DNA from: Prevotella heparinolytica
GTDB taxonomy: Bacteria > Bacteroidota > Bacteroidia > Bacteroidales > Bacteroidaceae
Length of the DNA stretch: 64,000 nt
Assembly: GCF_004342845.1 (NCBI RefSeq)
Contig: NZ_SLXB01000009.1
Span: 54,684 to 118,683 of the forward strand
Reading direction: 5' to 3'
Shown here: in pieces, positions 21,019 to 30,625 of the stretch
Numbering within the stretch: position 1 is the first letter of the stretch
Layout of the letters: the number at the start of each line of letters is the position of its first letter
The notes under the pieces: model-generated
Seen by the model: the letters and a program-made list of their open reading frames with translations, nothing else
Told to the model about the DNA's origin: nothing
Database searches by the model: none
Made by a program: the position numbers and the translations under genes

Positions 21019-23844
21019 TTAGCCAAGCTCTGCACGCAGGAACTTAGGTGTGTATCCTTTCTCACTCCTTGTCACTTCTTCGGGTGTACCGCAGGAAAGG
21101 AGTTCTCCCCCGCCCTTTCCGCCTTCAGGTCCCATATCGATGATATAATCGGCCATCTTAATGACGTCGAGATTATGTTCGATGACTATAACGGTATTTC
21201 CTTTGTCAACAAGCCTGTTCAGAACATTCATCAGAACACGGATGTCTTCGAAATGAAGCCCGGTGGTAGGTTCGTCGAGGATATAAAGAGTTTTGCCCGT
21301 ATCGCGTTTCGACAGTTCGGTGGCCAACTTCACGCGTTGGCTTTCTCCTCCGGAAAGCGTAGTGGATGACTGCCCCAGCTTGATATACCCCAATCCTACC
21401 TCCTGAATCACCTTAATCTTGTTCAATATTTGAGGAATATTTTCAAAGAACTCCACCGCACGGTTGATGGTCATGTCAAGCACATCGGCAATAGACTTTC
21501 CTTTAAAGCGCACCTCCAGCGTCTCGCGGTTATAGCGTTTACCGTGACACACTTCGCAAGGCACATACACATCGGGCAGGAAGTTCATTTCAATGGTTTT
21601 ATAGCCGTTTCCCTGACAAGCTTCGCAACGTCCGCCACTGACGTTGAATGAGAAACGTCCCGGTTTATACCCGCGTATCTTCGCTTCGGGTAATCCGACA
21701 AACAAGTTGCGTATATCGGAGAAAACTCCTGTGTAGGTGGCCGGATTGGAGCGCGGTGTACGGCCTAAAGGCGATTGGTCTACATTCACCACTTTGTCAA
21801 TGTATTCCAGCCCTTCTATACTGCCGTATTCCAAAGGGTCTTGAAGGGAGTGATAAAATCTTTGTGAAAGTATGGGCTGCAGTGTTTCGTTGATGAGCGT
21901 TGATTTGCCGCTGCCCGAAACTCCGGTAACACAAATCAGCTTGCCGAGCGGAAATTCCACATTTACATTTTTCAGGTTATTACCTTTTGCGCCACGCAAC
22001 CACAAACTATGTCCGTTTCCCTCACGGCGTTTGGCAGGCACTTCAATGCCCCGTTCGCCATTCAGGTATTGAGAGGTCAGCGTGTGTGTCTGCAACATCT
22101 CGCGGGGAGTGCCAGCAAAAACCACCTCTCCTCCCATACGTCCGGCTGTCGGCCCCATGTCAATCACATAGTCGGCGGCCAGCATCATATCCTTGTCATG
22201 CTCCACAACAATGACAGAGTTGCCTATATCGCGCAGCTCTTTTAAAGAATGAATCAAGCGTTGGTTGTCACGCTGATGCAAACCAATACTTGGTTCGTCC
22301 AGAATATACAGCACATTCACCAGTTGAGAGCCTATTTGCGTAGCCAGGCGGATGCGCTGGCTCTCACCTCCGGAAAGACTGACGGCTGTACGGTTCAACG
22401 AAAGATAATCCAATCCCACATCGAGCAGAAATTTAAGACGCGTGCGGATTTCTTTCAGTATCTCCCCGGCAATTTGCCGTTGCTTGCTGCTGAGGAATGA
22501 ATCTACATTTGTCAGCCAAGCATACAGCTCGCTGATATCCATAGTGGACAGTTCGTATATATTCTTGTCGTGAATGCGAAACGAAAGAGCCTCCTTGTTA
22601 AGTTTTGCTCCATGACACTCCGGACAAACCGCAGTCTTGGCAAACTGGTCGGCCCATTTTTGTGCCGTGGCCGAGAGATCCTTCTCCTGCAACATTTGAA
22701 TATATTTCACGACCCCTTCAAACGTCACAAAATAATCGGAAGTAGTACCTATCAACGAGCTTTTTATCTTGATGCGTTCGTCCGAACCATACAGTATCTC
22801 GTCGAGTGCATCGTCCGGCAGTTCCTTGACCGGTGTTTTAAGTGTTGCTTCATACTTTTCTAACAGGGCATCAATCTGCCAGAAAATCATGCTGTTCTTA
22901 TATTTCCCCAACGGAGCTATTGCACCTCCCGCGATGGACAGCTCGCGATCGGGAATTACTTTGTCCATATCGATTTGGCTGACGATTCCCAATCCTTTGC
23001 ATTTGGGACATGCTCCCTGCGGCGAGTTGAATGAAAAGTTGTGCGGTGCCGGTTCCCGATAAGACAGCCCGGTGACGGGACACATCAACTGCTTGCTGTA
23101 ATGTCGCAGGTCGTCGGTTTGGACATCGAGTATCATCAACAACCCATCTCCCTGCCGCATGGCGGCTGCCACGCTGTTCTTCAGACGCGTATCATCCTTA
23201 TCAGCAACCACCAGTTTGTCTACCACCACTTCCACATCGTGATTTTTGTAGCGATCCAGCTTCATGCCCGGCAATGCCTCACGCACCTCTCCATCCACAC
23301 GCACATATAGATAGCCTTTCTTGCGCACCTGTTCGAAAAGTTCCTTATAGTGCCCCTTACGGCTGCGCACCAACGGAGCAAGAATATAGATTCGTTTCCC
23401 TTTATAATCTTTCAAGATGAGTTCGAGTATCTGTTCTTCGGTATACTTCACCATCTTTTCTCCGGACAGATAGGAATAGGCTTCGCCGGCACGGGCATAG
23501 AGCAAACGAAGGTAGTCGTAAACTTCGGTCGTAGTCCCCACCGTGGAACGGGGATTCTTGTTCGTCGTCTTCTGTTCGATGGAAATAACGGGACTCAACC
23601 CGGTTATCTTATCCACATCCGGACGCTCCAGATTGCCCAGAAAGTTACGGGCATAAGCCGAAAAAGTCTCGATATAGCGCCGTTGCCCTTCGGCAAAAAT
23701 CGTATCGAATGCCAACGATGATTTGCCGCTTCCGCTCAAACCGGTAATCACCGTAAGGCTGTTACGGGGAATTTCAACGTCGATATTCTTGAGATTGTGC
23801 ACACGTGCACCATATACATTGATATATTCTGTTTCCTCCTGCAT
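21019..23844 (-). CDS. uvrA: Excinuclease ABC subunit UvrA
   Basis: This 941-residue protein is full length for UvrA. Two ABC ATPase modules are visible: the first Walker A is GLSGSGKS at 35-42, the second GVSGSGKS near 640. Each has an LSGGESQR signature. The C-terminal zinc-finger region has [10 protein letters not shown] and [10 protein letters not shown]. UvrA dimers with UvrB scan DNA for bulky lesions; uvrB lies 7 kb away in this window. The mRNA leader probably contains repeat array E1. Confidence 0.97.
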   Translation of the reverse strand: MQEETEYINVYGARVHNLKNIDVEIPRNSLTVITGLSGSGKSSLAFDTIFAEGQRRYIETFSAYARNFLGNLERPDVDKITGLSPVISIEQKTTNKNPRSTVGTTTEVYDYLRLLYARAGEAYSYLSGEKMVKYTEEQILELILKDYKGKRIYILAPLVRSRKGHYKELFEQVRKKGYLYVRVDGEVREALPGMKLDRYKNHDVEVVVDKLVVADKDDTRLKNSVAAAMRQGDGLLMILDVQTDDLRHYSKQLMCPVTGLSYREPAPHNFSFNSPQGACPKCKGLGIVSQIDMDKVIPDRELSIAGGAIAPLGKYKNSMIFWQIDALLEKYEATLKTPVKELPDDALDEILYGSDERIKIKSSLIGTTSDYFVTFEGVVKYIQMLQEKDLSATAQKWADQFAKTAVCPECHGAKLNKEALSFRIHDKNIYELSTMDISELYAWLTNVDSFLSSKQRQIAGEILKEIRTRLKFLLDVGLDYLSLNRTAVSLSGGESQRIRLATQIGSQLVNVLYILDEPSIGLHQRDNQRLIHSLKELRDIGNSVIVVEHDKDMMLAADYVIDMGPTAGRMGGEVVFAGTPREMLQTHTLTSQYLNGERGIEVPAKRREGNGHSLWLRGAKGNNLKNVNVEFPLGKLICVTGVSGSGKSTLINETLQPILSQRFYHSLQDPLEYGSIEGLEYIDKVVNVDQSPLGRTPRSNPATYTGVFSDIRNLFVGLPEAKIRGYKPGRFSFNVSGGRCEACQGNGYKTIEMNFLPDVYVPCEVCHGKRYNRETLEVRFKGKSIADVLDMTINRAVEFFENIPQILNKIKVIQEVGLGYIKLGQSSTTLSGGESQRVKLATELSKRDTGKTLYILDEPTTGLHFEDIRVLMNVLNRLVDKGNTVIVIEHNLDVIKMADYIIDMGPEGGKGGGELLSCGTPEEVTRSEKGYTPKFLRAELG

Positions 23845-23886
23845 AATCTTTGGTTCTGTTTTGGTCTCTCCTTTTTCTTATCAAAG

Positions 23887-23976
23887 CCGTATCAGAACCG
23901 TGTCTACTCCGTATGTTCTTCGTACCTATAGATACGGACTTAATGCGGAGATGATACGGAACAGATACGAATTTTA
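23887..23976. repeat. Phased array E, copy 1: CCGTATC/GATACGG half-sites every 11 bp
   Basis: CCGTATC-type half-sites start at 23887, 23898, 23909 and 23920. Then inverted GATACGG-type half-sites start at 23931 and recur at 11-bp steps to about 23975. The eight half-sites make four 22-bp units and a fold-back. The array lies 43-130 bp upstream of uvrA, inside its predicted leader. Confidence 0.75.
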
Positions 23977-24025
23977 TCTGCCGAAAAAACGTCTTGTGTT
24001 TTCGGCTCCATGCTTCATAAGGGGA

Positions 24026-24055
24026 CAAAAATAAGTTTTTTCCTCCGAATATCAA
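24026..24055 (-). promoter_or_regulatory. uvrA promoter
   Basis: Read leftward, TTG (24055-24053), 19 bp, then TATTTTTG (24033-24026). This fits TTG-N19-21-TAnnTTTG and predicts a leader of about 175 nt that contains array E1. Confidence 0.55.
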
Positions 24056-24232
24056 CCTAAAAATAGTTAGAAACTACCCTGATTTTTATTTTATAGGCTG
24101 CTCGGACGCCTGTTCTGATATTAGTCACTATTATTGGAAGAGTTCTTTGTGAGAGACGGCATTCATAAAAAGTGAAAGGGTAAATTCAAGAACAGCTTCC
24201 AAAGAAGCAATATTATTTCTTAACGCAATCCG

Positions 24233-24264
24233 TTGGCTAATATAAGCCAATATTCTTATCTTTG
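24233..24264 (+). promoter_or_regulatory. Promoter of the LysM/PBP1-like gene
   Basis: TTG at 24233-24235, 21 bp, and TATCTTTG at 24257-24264. The predicted start of transcription is near 24271, 37 nt before the ATG. Confidence 0.6.
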
Positions 24265-24307
24265 CAACTACTTTGGGAAATTGTAAATATAAACCAACGA
24301 TTACTGA

Positions 24308-26095
24308 ATGAAAACTATAAACTGCATTATCTGCTCACTGCTGCTTGCCGGTGCATACAGTTTAGGAGCAATGGCACAAGAGAATCAGTCATATTTTCTG
24401 CATACCATCGAGAAAGGACAAAGTCTTTATTCCATAGCCAGCATGTATGGTGTCAGCCAATCGGACATTATCAAGCTGAATCCCGGAAGCGATGAGAAGA
24501 TATATATCGGACGTACGATACGTATCCCTCGCAGTGTTGCCAATGTTCAAAAAGAAACCTATCATACCATCGAAGCTGGAGAAACGCTCTATCGCCTGAC
24601 CATAAAATACAGTGTGTCAGCCAAAGCCATTTGTGATGCCAATCCTGGATTAAGTGCAGAGAACTTCCGTACCGGACAAGTTATACGCATCCCTTCTGCT
24701 TCCGAAGCCACCGTCGGTCTCTCCGAAACCAAAGGTAATACAACGATAACCGGAGTCACTATTCCGGGTCCTGTAGAATCTCGCTGTCGCGAAATGCATA
24801 AGGTGAAACGAAAAGAAACTATCTTCAGCATCAGCCGCGAATATGGAATCAGCGAAGCCGAACTGATCGCCGCTAACCCCGAACTGAAAGGTGAAAAACA
24901 TATCAAGAAAGGTTCATTTCTTTGCATCCCATACGCAAAAGCACAGGCTGTTCAAGCGATTTCAAGCAATATGACTCCCACCGACAACGAATTGTTCAAT
25001 GAGAACAGAAAAAAAGTCCAACGGTTCAATACCATCAAAGCAGCTTTGGTTCTTCCTTTCTTGGATGGCGTTTCAAAAAGCGAATCGTCTCGCATGGTGG
25101 AATATTATGAAGGGTTGCTCATGGCTGTAGATAGCTTGAAGCGCACCGGTACTTCCATAGATTTATATACCTACAACTCCGGCCCGGAAGACGCTTCATT
25201 GAATGCAGTGCTTGATAAAAGCGAAATGAAGGAAATGGATATCATCTTCGGTCCTTTATATCAACAGCACATCATGCCTTTGGCTGAATTTGCCAAGAAG
25301 CATAACACCCGTCTGGTGATACCCTTCACTTCAAAAGACAATACCGTATTCAGAAACCCTGCCGTGTATCAGATCAATACTCCTCAATCATACTTGTATT
25401 CCGAAGTGTACGATCATTTTGTACGCCAGTTTCTCAATGCCAACGTTATTTTTATCGAGGCGAGCCAAGGAACTAAAGATAAGGCAGAATTCATCAAAGG
25501 CTTGAAAGATGAATTGCGCAATCGCGCCATCCCCATGAAAAGCTTGAAAGAAGATGCCACGATAGAAACTTTGAAAACCGTATTGCGCGCTGATCGCGAA
25601 AACATCTTCATCCCGACCTCCGGTAGCAACCTGACGCTTATCAAAATTCTTCCTCAACTGACATTGTTGGTGCGTGAGCAGCCGGAAAGCCGTATCCACT
25701 TGTTCGGCTATCCGGAATGGCAGACCTATACCAAGGATCATCTGGATGCTTTCTTTGAATTAAGCACCTATTTCTATTCATCTTTCTATACCAACAACTT
25801 GTTGCCTGCTGCCATCAATTTCACAAAGAACTACCGCAAATGGTACAGTAAAGATATGGACGAACGTTATCCCAAATTCGGAATGCTGGGATTCGACACT
25901 GGCTACTTCTTCTTGAAAGGTCTGGTACGCTATGGTTCGGCATTTGAGGATAATATGCAACGGATGGACTTGACTCCGATACAAACCGGTTTTAAGTTTC
26001 AACGGGTAAACAACTGGGGCGGTTTCATCAACAAGAAGGTATTTTTTGTACACTTCACAAAAAATTATGAGTTGATGAAATTGGATTTCGACTGA
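24308..26095 (+). CDS. Secreted protein with three LysM domains and a periplasmic-binding-protein (PBP1) fold
   Basis: This 595-residue protein has a signal peptide (cleavage after GAMAQ, about residue 24). Three LysM domains follow at about 30-75, 85-130 and 160-203, each with the (E/K)GxxLYxIxxxYxVS pattern and a final I(R/C)IP. The C-terminal ~350 residues (from KAALVLPFLDG) resemble type-1 periplasmic binding proteins of amino-acid ABC systems. No permease is nearby. A peptidoglycan-anchored sensor or scaffold is plausible, but the function is not known. The beta-barrel gene follows 36 bp later. Confidence 0.85.
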   Translation: MKTINCIICSLLLAGAYSLGAMAQENQSYFLHTIEKGQSLYSIASMYGVSQSDIIKLNPGSDEKIYIGRTIRIPRSVANVQKETYHTIEAGETLYRLTIKYSVSAKAICDANPGLSAENFRTGQVIRIPSASEATVGLSETKGNTTITGVTIPGPVESRCREMHKVKRKETIFSISREYGISEAELIAANPELKGEKHIKKGSFLCIPYAKAQAVQAISSNMTPTDNELFNENRKKVQRFNTIKAALVLPFLDGVSKSESSRMVEYYEGLLMAVDSLKRTGTSIDLYTYNSGPEDASLNAVLDKSEMKEMDIIFGPLYQQHIMPLAEFAKKHNTRLVIPFTSKDNTVFRNPAVYQINTPQSYLYSEVYDHFVRQFLNANVIFIEASQGTKDKAEFIKGLKDELRNRAIPMKSLKEDATIETLKTVLRADRENIFIPTSGSNLTLIKILPQLTLLVREQPESRIHLFGYPEWQTYTKDHLDAFFELSTYFYSSFYTNNLLPAAINFTKNYRKWYSKDMDERYPKFGMLGFDTGYFFLKGLVRYGSAFEDNMQRMDLTPIQTGFKFQRVNNWGGFINKKVFFVHFTKNYELMKLDFD

Positions 26096-26131
26096 TAAGA
26101 GAAGTTGTACGGTCATTAAAGCTTGAAAAAA

Positions 26132-26827
26132 ATGAAAATAAAAGCACTAATAGGAGTCGCCTTGCTTGCAGGCGCATGTGTATTGCCGGCAAATGCACAA
26201 GTGGGTGAACAACGTCATAATCTTGCCATCGGCATCAATGGAGGGATCAATCTGAACAAAGCCAGCTTCTCTCCTACCGTAAAACAAAAGAATCTGATGG
26301 GTATCAATGGCGGCATTACAGCTCGGTATATATCAGAAAGATACTTCAAAATGATTTGCGGTGCACAGCTTGAAATAAATCTCTCGCAACACGGATGGGA
26401 CGAATACTACGAAGATTACCCCGCATTGAGCTATACACGCAACATGAATTATGTGGAAATACCTTTTCTAGCACATTTGGCATTTGGTAAAGACCGTGGC
26501 ATGCAACTTTTCATACATGCCGGCCCACAAATAGGCTTTTTGCTCAACAACAGCGAGAAAATAGATGGAGACTGGACAACCGCAGCTTCCAAGTCGTACA
26601 TAACAGTAGAACAACATGGTAAACCTATTGATAATAAATTTGATTATGGTCTTACCGGAGGACTTGGTATAGAAGTGCGTACCAAGGCCGGCCATTTTTT
26701 AGTAGAAGGGAGATACTATTATGCTTTATCCGATTTCTATAACAGTGCCAAAAAAGACTTCTTTGCTCGCTCTGCGCACGAAGTCATTACCGCCAAGATA
26801 ACCTACCTGTTCGATTTGAAAAAATAA
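26132..26827 (+). CDS. PorT-like outer-membrane beta-barrel protein
   Basis: With ATG 26132 this is 231 residues; an in-frame TTG at 26123 is possible. A signal peptide (MKIKALIGVALLAGACVLP..., cut after ANAQ) precedes alternating strands such as GINGGINLNKASF, EIPFLAHLAF and GLTGGLGIEVRTKAGHFLVE. It ends in an aromatic-rich ITYLFDL typical of outer-membrane barrels (PorT/OMP_b-brl_2 type). It probably forms an operon with the LysM gene, suggesting an envelope-structural pair. Confidence 0.82.
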   Translation: MKIKALIGVALLAGACVLPANAQVGEQRHNLAIGINGGINLNKASFSPTVKQKNLMGINGGITARYISERYFKMICGAQLEINLSQHGWDEYYEDYPALSYTRNMNYVEIPFLAHLAFGKDRGMQLFIHAGPQIGFLLNNSEKIDGDWTTAASKSYITVEQHGKPIDNKFDYGLTGGLGIEVRTKAGHFLVEGRYYYALSDFYNSAKKDFFARSAHEVITAKITYLFDLKK

Positions 26828-26860
26828 GATCCTACCAATAAATCGGAAACCTATAAAAAG

Positions 26861-26903
26861 AAAAGACAGACCAAGCATCCATTAAACACGTAGTCTGTCT
26901 TTA
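26861..26903. terminator. Bidirectional terminator between the barrel gene and DUF4293 gene
   Basis: A 10-bp perfect stem (26862-26871 with 26893-26902) with A-run on one side and T-run on the other lies between convergent stops. Confidence 0.7.
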
Positions 26904-26926
26904 TCATAAATCAGAATGTTATTTGC

Positions 26927-27388
26927 TTATCTTCTTAATCGATCTGCTGCCTTGACCATCAACTCATCTTTATAAATGGCGCGAAAAGCCAAATAGTTCA
27001 GTATTATAGAAACAACAGGCAAACAAAGTGCCCACCCCAATCGGAAAGAAGCGGTCTCTGCACCATCTTTCAGCATAAAAGCGAACACGGTAAAAGCAAT
27101 ATAAAAACCTATCAGCAAAACACTGCTGAAAACAGTCATGCGTACTTGCAGCATCCTGTTGCGGAATAGAAAAATAGTGCCAAACACAATAATTGCACTC
27201 AGCAATAAAATACCGAACAATCCCCACGTAGAACGGAAACTTCCGTCGGCCATATACAGCCCTAAAGATTTAAAGGTACTTACAGTTACTCCATCCGCTC
27301 CGATGAAGTGTCCCATAGGCATGCACATGGCAACTACCAGCAATACAGTCACCAACAACAAATAAACGGATTGAATGCGCTGTATCAT
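26927..27388 (-). CDS. DUF4293 family membrane protein
   Basis: ATG 27388 gives 153 residues (MIQRIQSVYLLLV...). I rejected the longer frame because it overlaps rpoZ. There are four hydrophobic segments with a short soluble loop after the first (HFIGADGVTVSTFKSLG), the pattern of Bacteroidota DUF4293 proteins. Function is unknown. It follows rpoZ by 4 bp and ends the bamD-rpoZ operon, a conserved order in Bacteroides. Confidence 0.85.
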   Translation of the reverse strand: MIQRIQSVYLLLVTVLLVVAMCMPMGHFIGADGVTVSTFKSLGLYMADGSFRSTWGLFGILLLSAIIVFGTIFLFRNRMLQVRMTVFSSVLLIGFYIAFTVFAFMLKDGAETASFRLGWALCLPVVSIILNYLAFRAIYKDELMVKAADRLRR

Positions 27389-27392
27389 TATA

Positions 27393-27728
27393 TTACTGCA
27401 ATTTTTCTTTTTCCTTAGCCGGATTGCGATAATAAACCTTACCCTCAATATATTCTTGAGTAGCGATCAGAGTCGGTTTCGGCAATTTCTCATAATAACG
27501 GGAGATCTCGATTTGTTCCCGGTTCTCAAATACTTCTTCCAGATTGTCATTATAAGAGGCAAACTCAGCAAGTTTCTTGGAGAGGTCATTCTTGATCTCT
27601 ACACTGATCTGGTTGGCACGCTTTCCAATGATTGCCACAGATTCGTATACATTATTGGTATCCTCACACAACTTCATCATATCACGAGTTACTGTACTGG
27701 CAGGAGCATTCGTTTTTCTGTAATCCAT
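27393..27728 (-). CDS. rpoZ: DNA-directed RNA polymerase omega subunit (Rpb6-like)
   Basis: This 111-residue protein has the omega/Rpb6 core: VYESVAIIGKRANQISVEIKNDLSKKLAEF, with the conserved ARxAN-like GKRANQ. Residues beyond 65 are the longer Bacteroidota-specific tail. Omega helps assemble the beta' subunit. It sits between bamD (51 bp upstream) and DUF4293. Confidence 0.88.
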   Translation of the reverse strand: MDYRKTNAPASTVTRDMMKLCEDTNNVYESVAIIGKRANQISVEIKNDLSKKLAEFASYNDNLEEVFENREQIEISRYYEKLPKPTLIATQEYIEGKVYYRNPAKEKEKLQ

Positions 27729-27779
27729 AATTTTATCCGTCTAATTTAAATTCTATATTGATATCTTTTTCCGGTTTCT

Positions 27780-28583
27780 TTAATCCTTTAATATTTTCTG
27801 CGCTTCCTTGAAGATACGGTCGGCCTCTTTCAGATATTTACTTTCAGGAAACTCATTCTTGAAAGCATAGTATTCATCTACCGCTTCACGGTAACGTTCA
27901 AGCTTTTTATCTTCCACGCTATATATGGCCAATTCATGTTTGGCACGCAGTACGAGGATAGACAAATCTTCGCGTAGGTTAGTATATGGATAATCTTTCA
28001 AGGCGTTTTGTGCCGTAATGACACAAGCCTGATAGTTGTTACCCATGTAATTCCCCATATTATAATAAAGTTTAGCTGAAAGATATTCTTTCATCACCAG
28101 CTTGTCTTGCAATGCAAAAATCATATTCTGCGCTTCTTCTTTTCTGGTACTTTGGGGAAAGTATTCCATAAACATCTGCAATTGCTGAATGGCACTGTAT
28201 GTTCCGGACTGATCCAAACGGGGCTCAGGAGTATCCAAGAACAAAGCTTTACCGGCATGAAAACGAGCCAATTCAGCGAACGTACCACGGGGATAAACGT
28301 TGTAGTATTGAATAAAAGTCTGCGCCGCAGTCTGATAATCCTTCTGATTATAATAACTCATCCCCAACATGTAGAGAGATTCTTCAGCTTTATCAGTACC
28401 TTTAAGAATGGCAATCAGTTCGTTGAGAAGGGTTGCTGTACGGCTATACTGACCTTTTGCGAAGTAATTTTTTGCCGCTTCATACTTATATTCATAATCC
28501 GTGCTTTTCAGCAATTTGTTGTATTCTCCACACGAGGAGAGCAGCAAGGCTGCAAGCAGAGTTATCAGGGTATTTTTCTTCAT
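27780..28583 (-). CDS. bamD: Outer membrane assembly lipoprotein BamD (YfiO family)
   Basis: This 267-residue lipoprotein has a signal sequence with lipobox LLSSC (C18). TPR-like repeats follow: AAKNYFAKGQYSRTATLLNELI, SLYMLGMSYYNQKDYQTAAQTFIQYYNVYP, EARFHAGKALF-type pairs and a final EFPESKYLKEADRI. BamD is the essential partner of BamA in outer-membrane protein insertion. It heads the bamD-rpoZ-DUF4293 operon behind a good promoter. Confidence 0.93.
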   Translation of the reverse strand: MKKNTLITLLAALLLSSCGEYNKLLKSTDYEYKYEAAKNYFAKGQYSRTATLLNELIAILKGTDKAEESLYMLGMSYYNQKDYQTAAQTFIQYYNVYPRGTFAELARFHAGKALFLDTPEPRLDQSGTYSAIQQLQMFMEYFPQSTRKEEAQNMIFALQDKLVMKEYLSAKLYYNMGNYMGNNYQACVITAQNALKDYPYTNLREDLSILVLRAKHELAIYSVEDKKLERYREAVDEYYAFKNEFPESKYLKEADRIFKEAQKILKD

Positions 28584-28604
28584 TACTTTTATTCAAATAA
28601 TGTG

Positions 28605-28635
28605 CAAAGATAGAGGTTCGCATCGAATTAAACAA
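28605..28635 (-). promoter_or_regulatory. bamD promoter
   Basis: Read leftward: TTG (28635-28633), 20 bp, TATCTTTG (28612-28605). The predicted leader is about 15 nt. Confidence 0.6.
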
Positions 28636-28668
28636 CGATACGGAACTTAAATTTTCAAAAACGGGTAA

Positions 28669-28765
28669 TTAGCTATTAGCGGTTAACGGTTAGTCGATTA
28701 GCAGATTGTGCTGTCATGCTGCATGCTCGCTAATCGCTAATCGTTACCCTCTAACCACTAATCAG
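28669..28765 (-). repeat. Heptad TTAG repeats forming a fold-back after the ACT gene
   Basis: On the + strand, TTAG-type heptads begin at 28669, 28676, 28683, 28690 and 28698. The complementary GCTAATC/CTAACC heptads occupy 28729-28763. Read leftward, the series starts TGATTAGTGGTTAG, overlapping the ACT-gene stop codon. It may act as a 3' structure or terminator for that gene. Confidence 0.65.
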
Positions 28766-29187
28766 AGTTTATATAAGTCGCTTGCCGCAAGCAAATCGAC
28801 TTTCTTTTCTGTCAACACGCGAATGCAGTTCTCCATGTCATTCGGACGAATGATGACATTGGCTGTCTCACCGTTGGCAAAGGAATACATGTATTCGATA
28901 AACACGCCCTCGTCAGAAAGGAAACGAAGTACTTTGGCTAACGAGCCGGGAATGTTGGGGCAACTAATACCCACCACATCGGTTACATTAACGGCAAAAT
29001 GATTGTCCTTTAAAGCCTTGTATGCTTTATCCGGTTCAGATACAATGCCACGAAGAATACCGAAGTCGGCATTCTCTGCAATACACAGGGCAGAAAGGTT
29101 GACACCTTCCTTGGCAAGCACTTCCGTTACCTCCGTCAGGCGACCGGATTTGTTCTCTAAGAAAATGGAAAGTTGTTTTGCTACCAT
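28762..29187 (-). CDS. ACT-domain amino-acid-binding protein
   Basis: This 141-residue protein contains two ACT domains. The first is KQLSIFLENKSGRLTEVTEVLAKEGVNL. The second contains VGISCPNIPGSLAKVLRFLSDEGVFIEYMYSF. There is no catalytic domain. Such stand-alone tandem-ACT proteins sit next to phenylacetate-CoA ligase genes in many Bacteroidota and Firmicutes, and probably sense an aromatic or branched-chain amino acid. It lies 26 bp after the ligase gene on the same strand. Confidence 0.88.
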   Translation of the reverse strand: MVAKQLSIFLENKSGRLTEVTEVLAKEGVNLSALCIAENADFGILRGIVSEPDKAYKALKDNHFAVNVTDVVGISCPNIPGSLAKVLRFLSDEGVFIEYMYSFANGETANVIIRPNDMENCIRVLTEKKVDLLAASDLYKL

Positions 29188-29213
29188 AGTAATATATTTA
29201 CGGGGTATACTAA

Positions 29214-30512
29214 TTATAATTTTCTGTTGTCGATGACACGCTTGGCCTTACCGACACTTCGCTCGATACTGCGAGGCTCAACCAAACGTACATCTACACC
29301 CAATCCGAGTACACTTTGCAAACGGGCGACAAGTTTTTTCTTCAAAGCCAACATCTTGTTGATTTCATCGGAATAATATTCCGGACGGACTTCAACCTGA
29401 AGTTCCATCGTATCGGTATTGTTCTTTCGATCGACCAGCAACAGATAGTGAGGTTCGAACTCAGGCATCTCAAGAACGACAGACTCGATTTGTGTCGGGA
29501 ATACGTTCACTCCGCGAATAATCAGCATATCGTCACTGCGTCCGAGAATGCGATCCATACGCACCAATGTACGGCCACAGGTACATTTATCATAATGAAG
29601 AGCTGTGAGATCTTTGGTACGATAGCGCAGCAACGGCATTCCCTCTTTGGTGAGATGCGTAAACACCAATTCACCCGTCTCGCCGGGAGCAACCGGCTCA
29701 AGGGTTTTCGGGTCGACGATTTCGGGGAAATAATGGTCTTCATTAAGATGCGTGCCGTTTTGGCATTCACACTCATAGCCGACACCGGGACCGGCAATTT
29801 CACTCAAACCGTATATGTCGTATGCTTTGATGCCCAGTTTGGTTTCGATGTCACGACGCATGTTCTCAGTCCACGGCTCGGCACCGAAAGCACCGGCTTT
29901 CAACTTGAAGTCTTCGCGGGGAAAGCCGGAATCCTTGATGGCATCTGCCAGATAGAGCGCATAGGAAGGTGTGCAGCAAAGCACGGTCGAACCGAAATCG
30001 TGCATCAGCGTGATTTGCTTTTCGGTGTTACCGCTGGACATCGGAATAACGGATGCCCCGATATTCTCGGCACCGGCATGAGCGCCCAGACCACCGGTAA
30101 AAAGTCCGTAACCGTAAGATATCTGAAATACATCCGAACGTCCTGCTCCATAGGCCGTAAAAGCACGTGCAAGGCATTCGGCCCAAGCCGAGAGGTCTTT
30201 ACGGGTGTAGCCCACCACAGTAGGCTTGCCTGTTGTCCCCGACGAAGCGTGGATACGTACAATCTGGCTCATCGGCACGGCACACAGGCCGAAAGGATAG
30301 TTGTCACGCAAATCATACTTTGTGGTAAAGGGAAGTTTCACGATATCGTCTATGCTGTTTATGTCATCGGGAGTGATGCCTAATTCCTGCATCTTCTTAC
30401 GATAGAAAGGAGTGTCGTGATACACACGCTCCACGGTCTTTTTGAGACGAATGCTCTGGATTTTGCGAAGACTTTCGCGATCCATGCACTCGATGCTTTC
30501 ATTCCAAATCAT
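29214..30512 (-). CDS. paaK: Phenylacetate--CoA ligase (PaaK family adenylate-forming enzyme)
   Basis: ATG 30512 gives 432 residues (MIWNESIECM...); the longer frame is AT-rich and overlaps the promoter zone. AMP-binding motifs are visible: SSGTTGKPTVVGYT, YDIYGLSEIAGPG and LRYRTKDLTAL. The C-terminal domain has GRSDDMLIIRGVNVFP. The enzyme joins phenylacetate or indoleacetate to CoA. No other phenylacetate-catabolism genes are present, so it may instead serve reductive aromatic amino-acid synthesis from acids, as proposed for gut anaerobes. Partner: the ACT protein downstream. It is divergent from uvrB. Confidence 0.92.
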   Translation of the reverse strand: MIWNESIECMDRESLRKIQSIRLKKTVERVYHDTPFYRKKMQELGITPDDINSIDDIVKLPFTTKYDLRDNYPFGLCAVPMSQIVRIHASSGTTGKPTVVGYTRKDLSAWAECLARAFTAYGAGRSDVFQISYGYGLFTGGLGAHAGAENIGASVIPMSSGNTEKQITLMHDFGSTVLCCTPSYALYLADAIKDSGFPREDFKLKAGAFGAEPWTENMRRDIETKLGIKAYDIYGLSEIAGPGVGYECECQNGTHLNEDHYFPEIVDPKTLEPVAPGETGELVFTHLTKEGMPLLRYRTKDLTALHYDKCTCGRTLVRMDRILGRSDDMLIIRGVNVFPTQIESVVLEMPEFEPHYLLLVDRKNNTDTMELQVEVRPEYYSDEINKMLALKKKLVARLQSVLGLGVDVRLVEPRSIERSVGKAKRVIDNRKL

Positions 30513-30625
30513 GTTCTTCGTTGTACTGTTCTTAGTGATTATTATCAAATAGCTGCAAAGTAAACAAAATATTTTGTTTATTTCGAAGATTTTGCCGAAT
30601 ATTGCCACTCATTAAGAAAAGAAAA

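Larger units (their letters stand above)
23845..24307. other. Divergent intergenic region between uvrA and the LysM gene
   Basis: This 463-bp spacer contains array E1 and two back-to-back promoters. The stretch 24060-24230 shows nothing I recognise. Confidence 0.6.

Noticed and set aside
29316..30383. 355-residue ORF antisense to paaK
   Set aside because: paaK shows all expected adenylate-forming motifs on the other strand; the antisense product has none.
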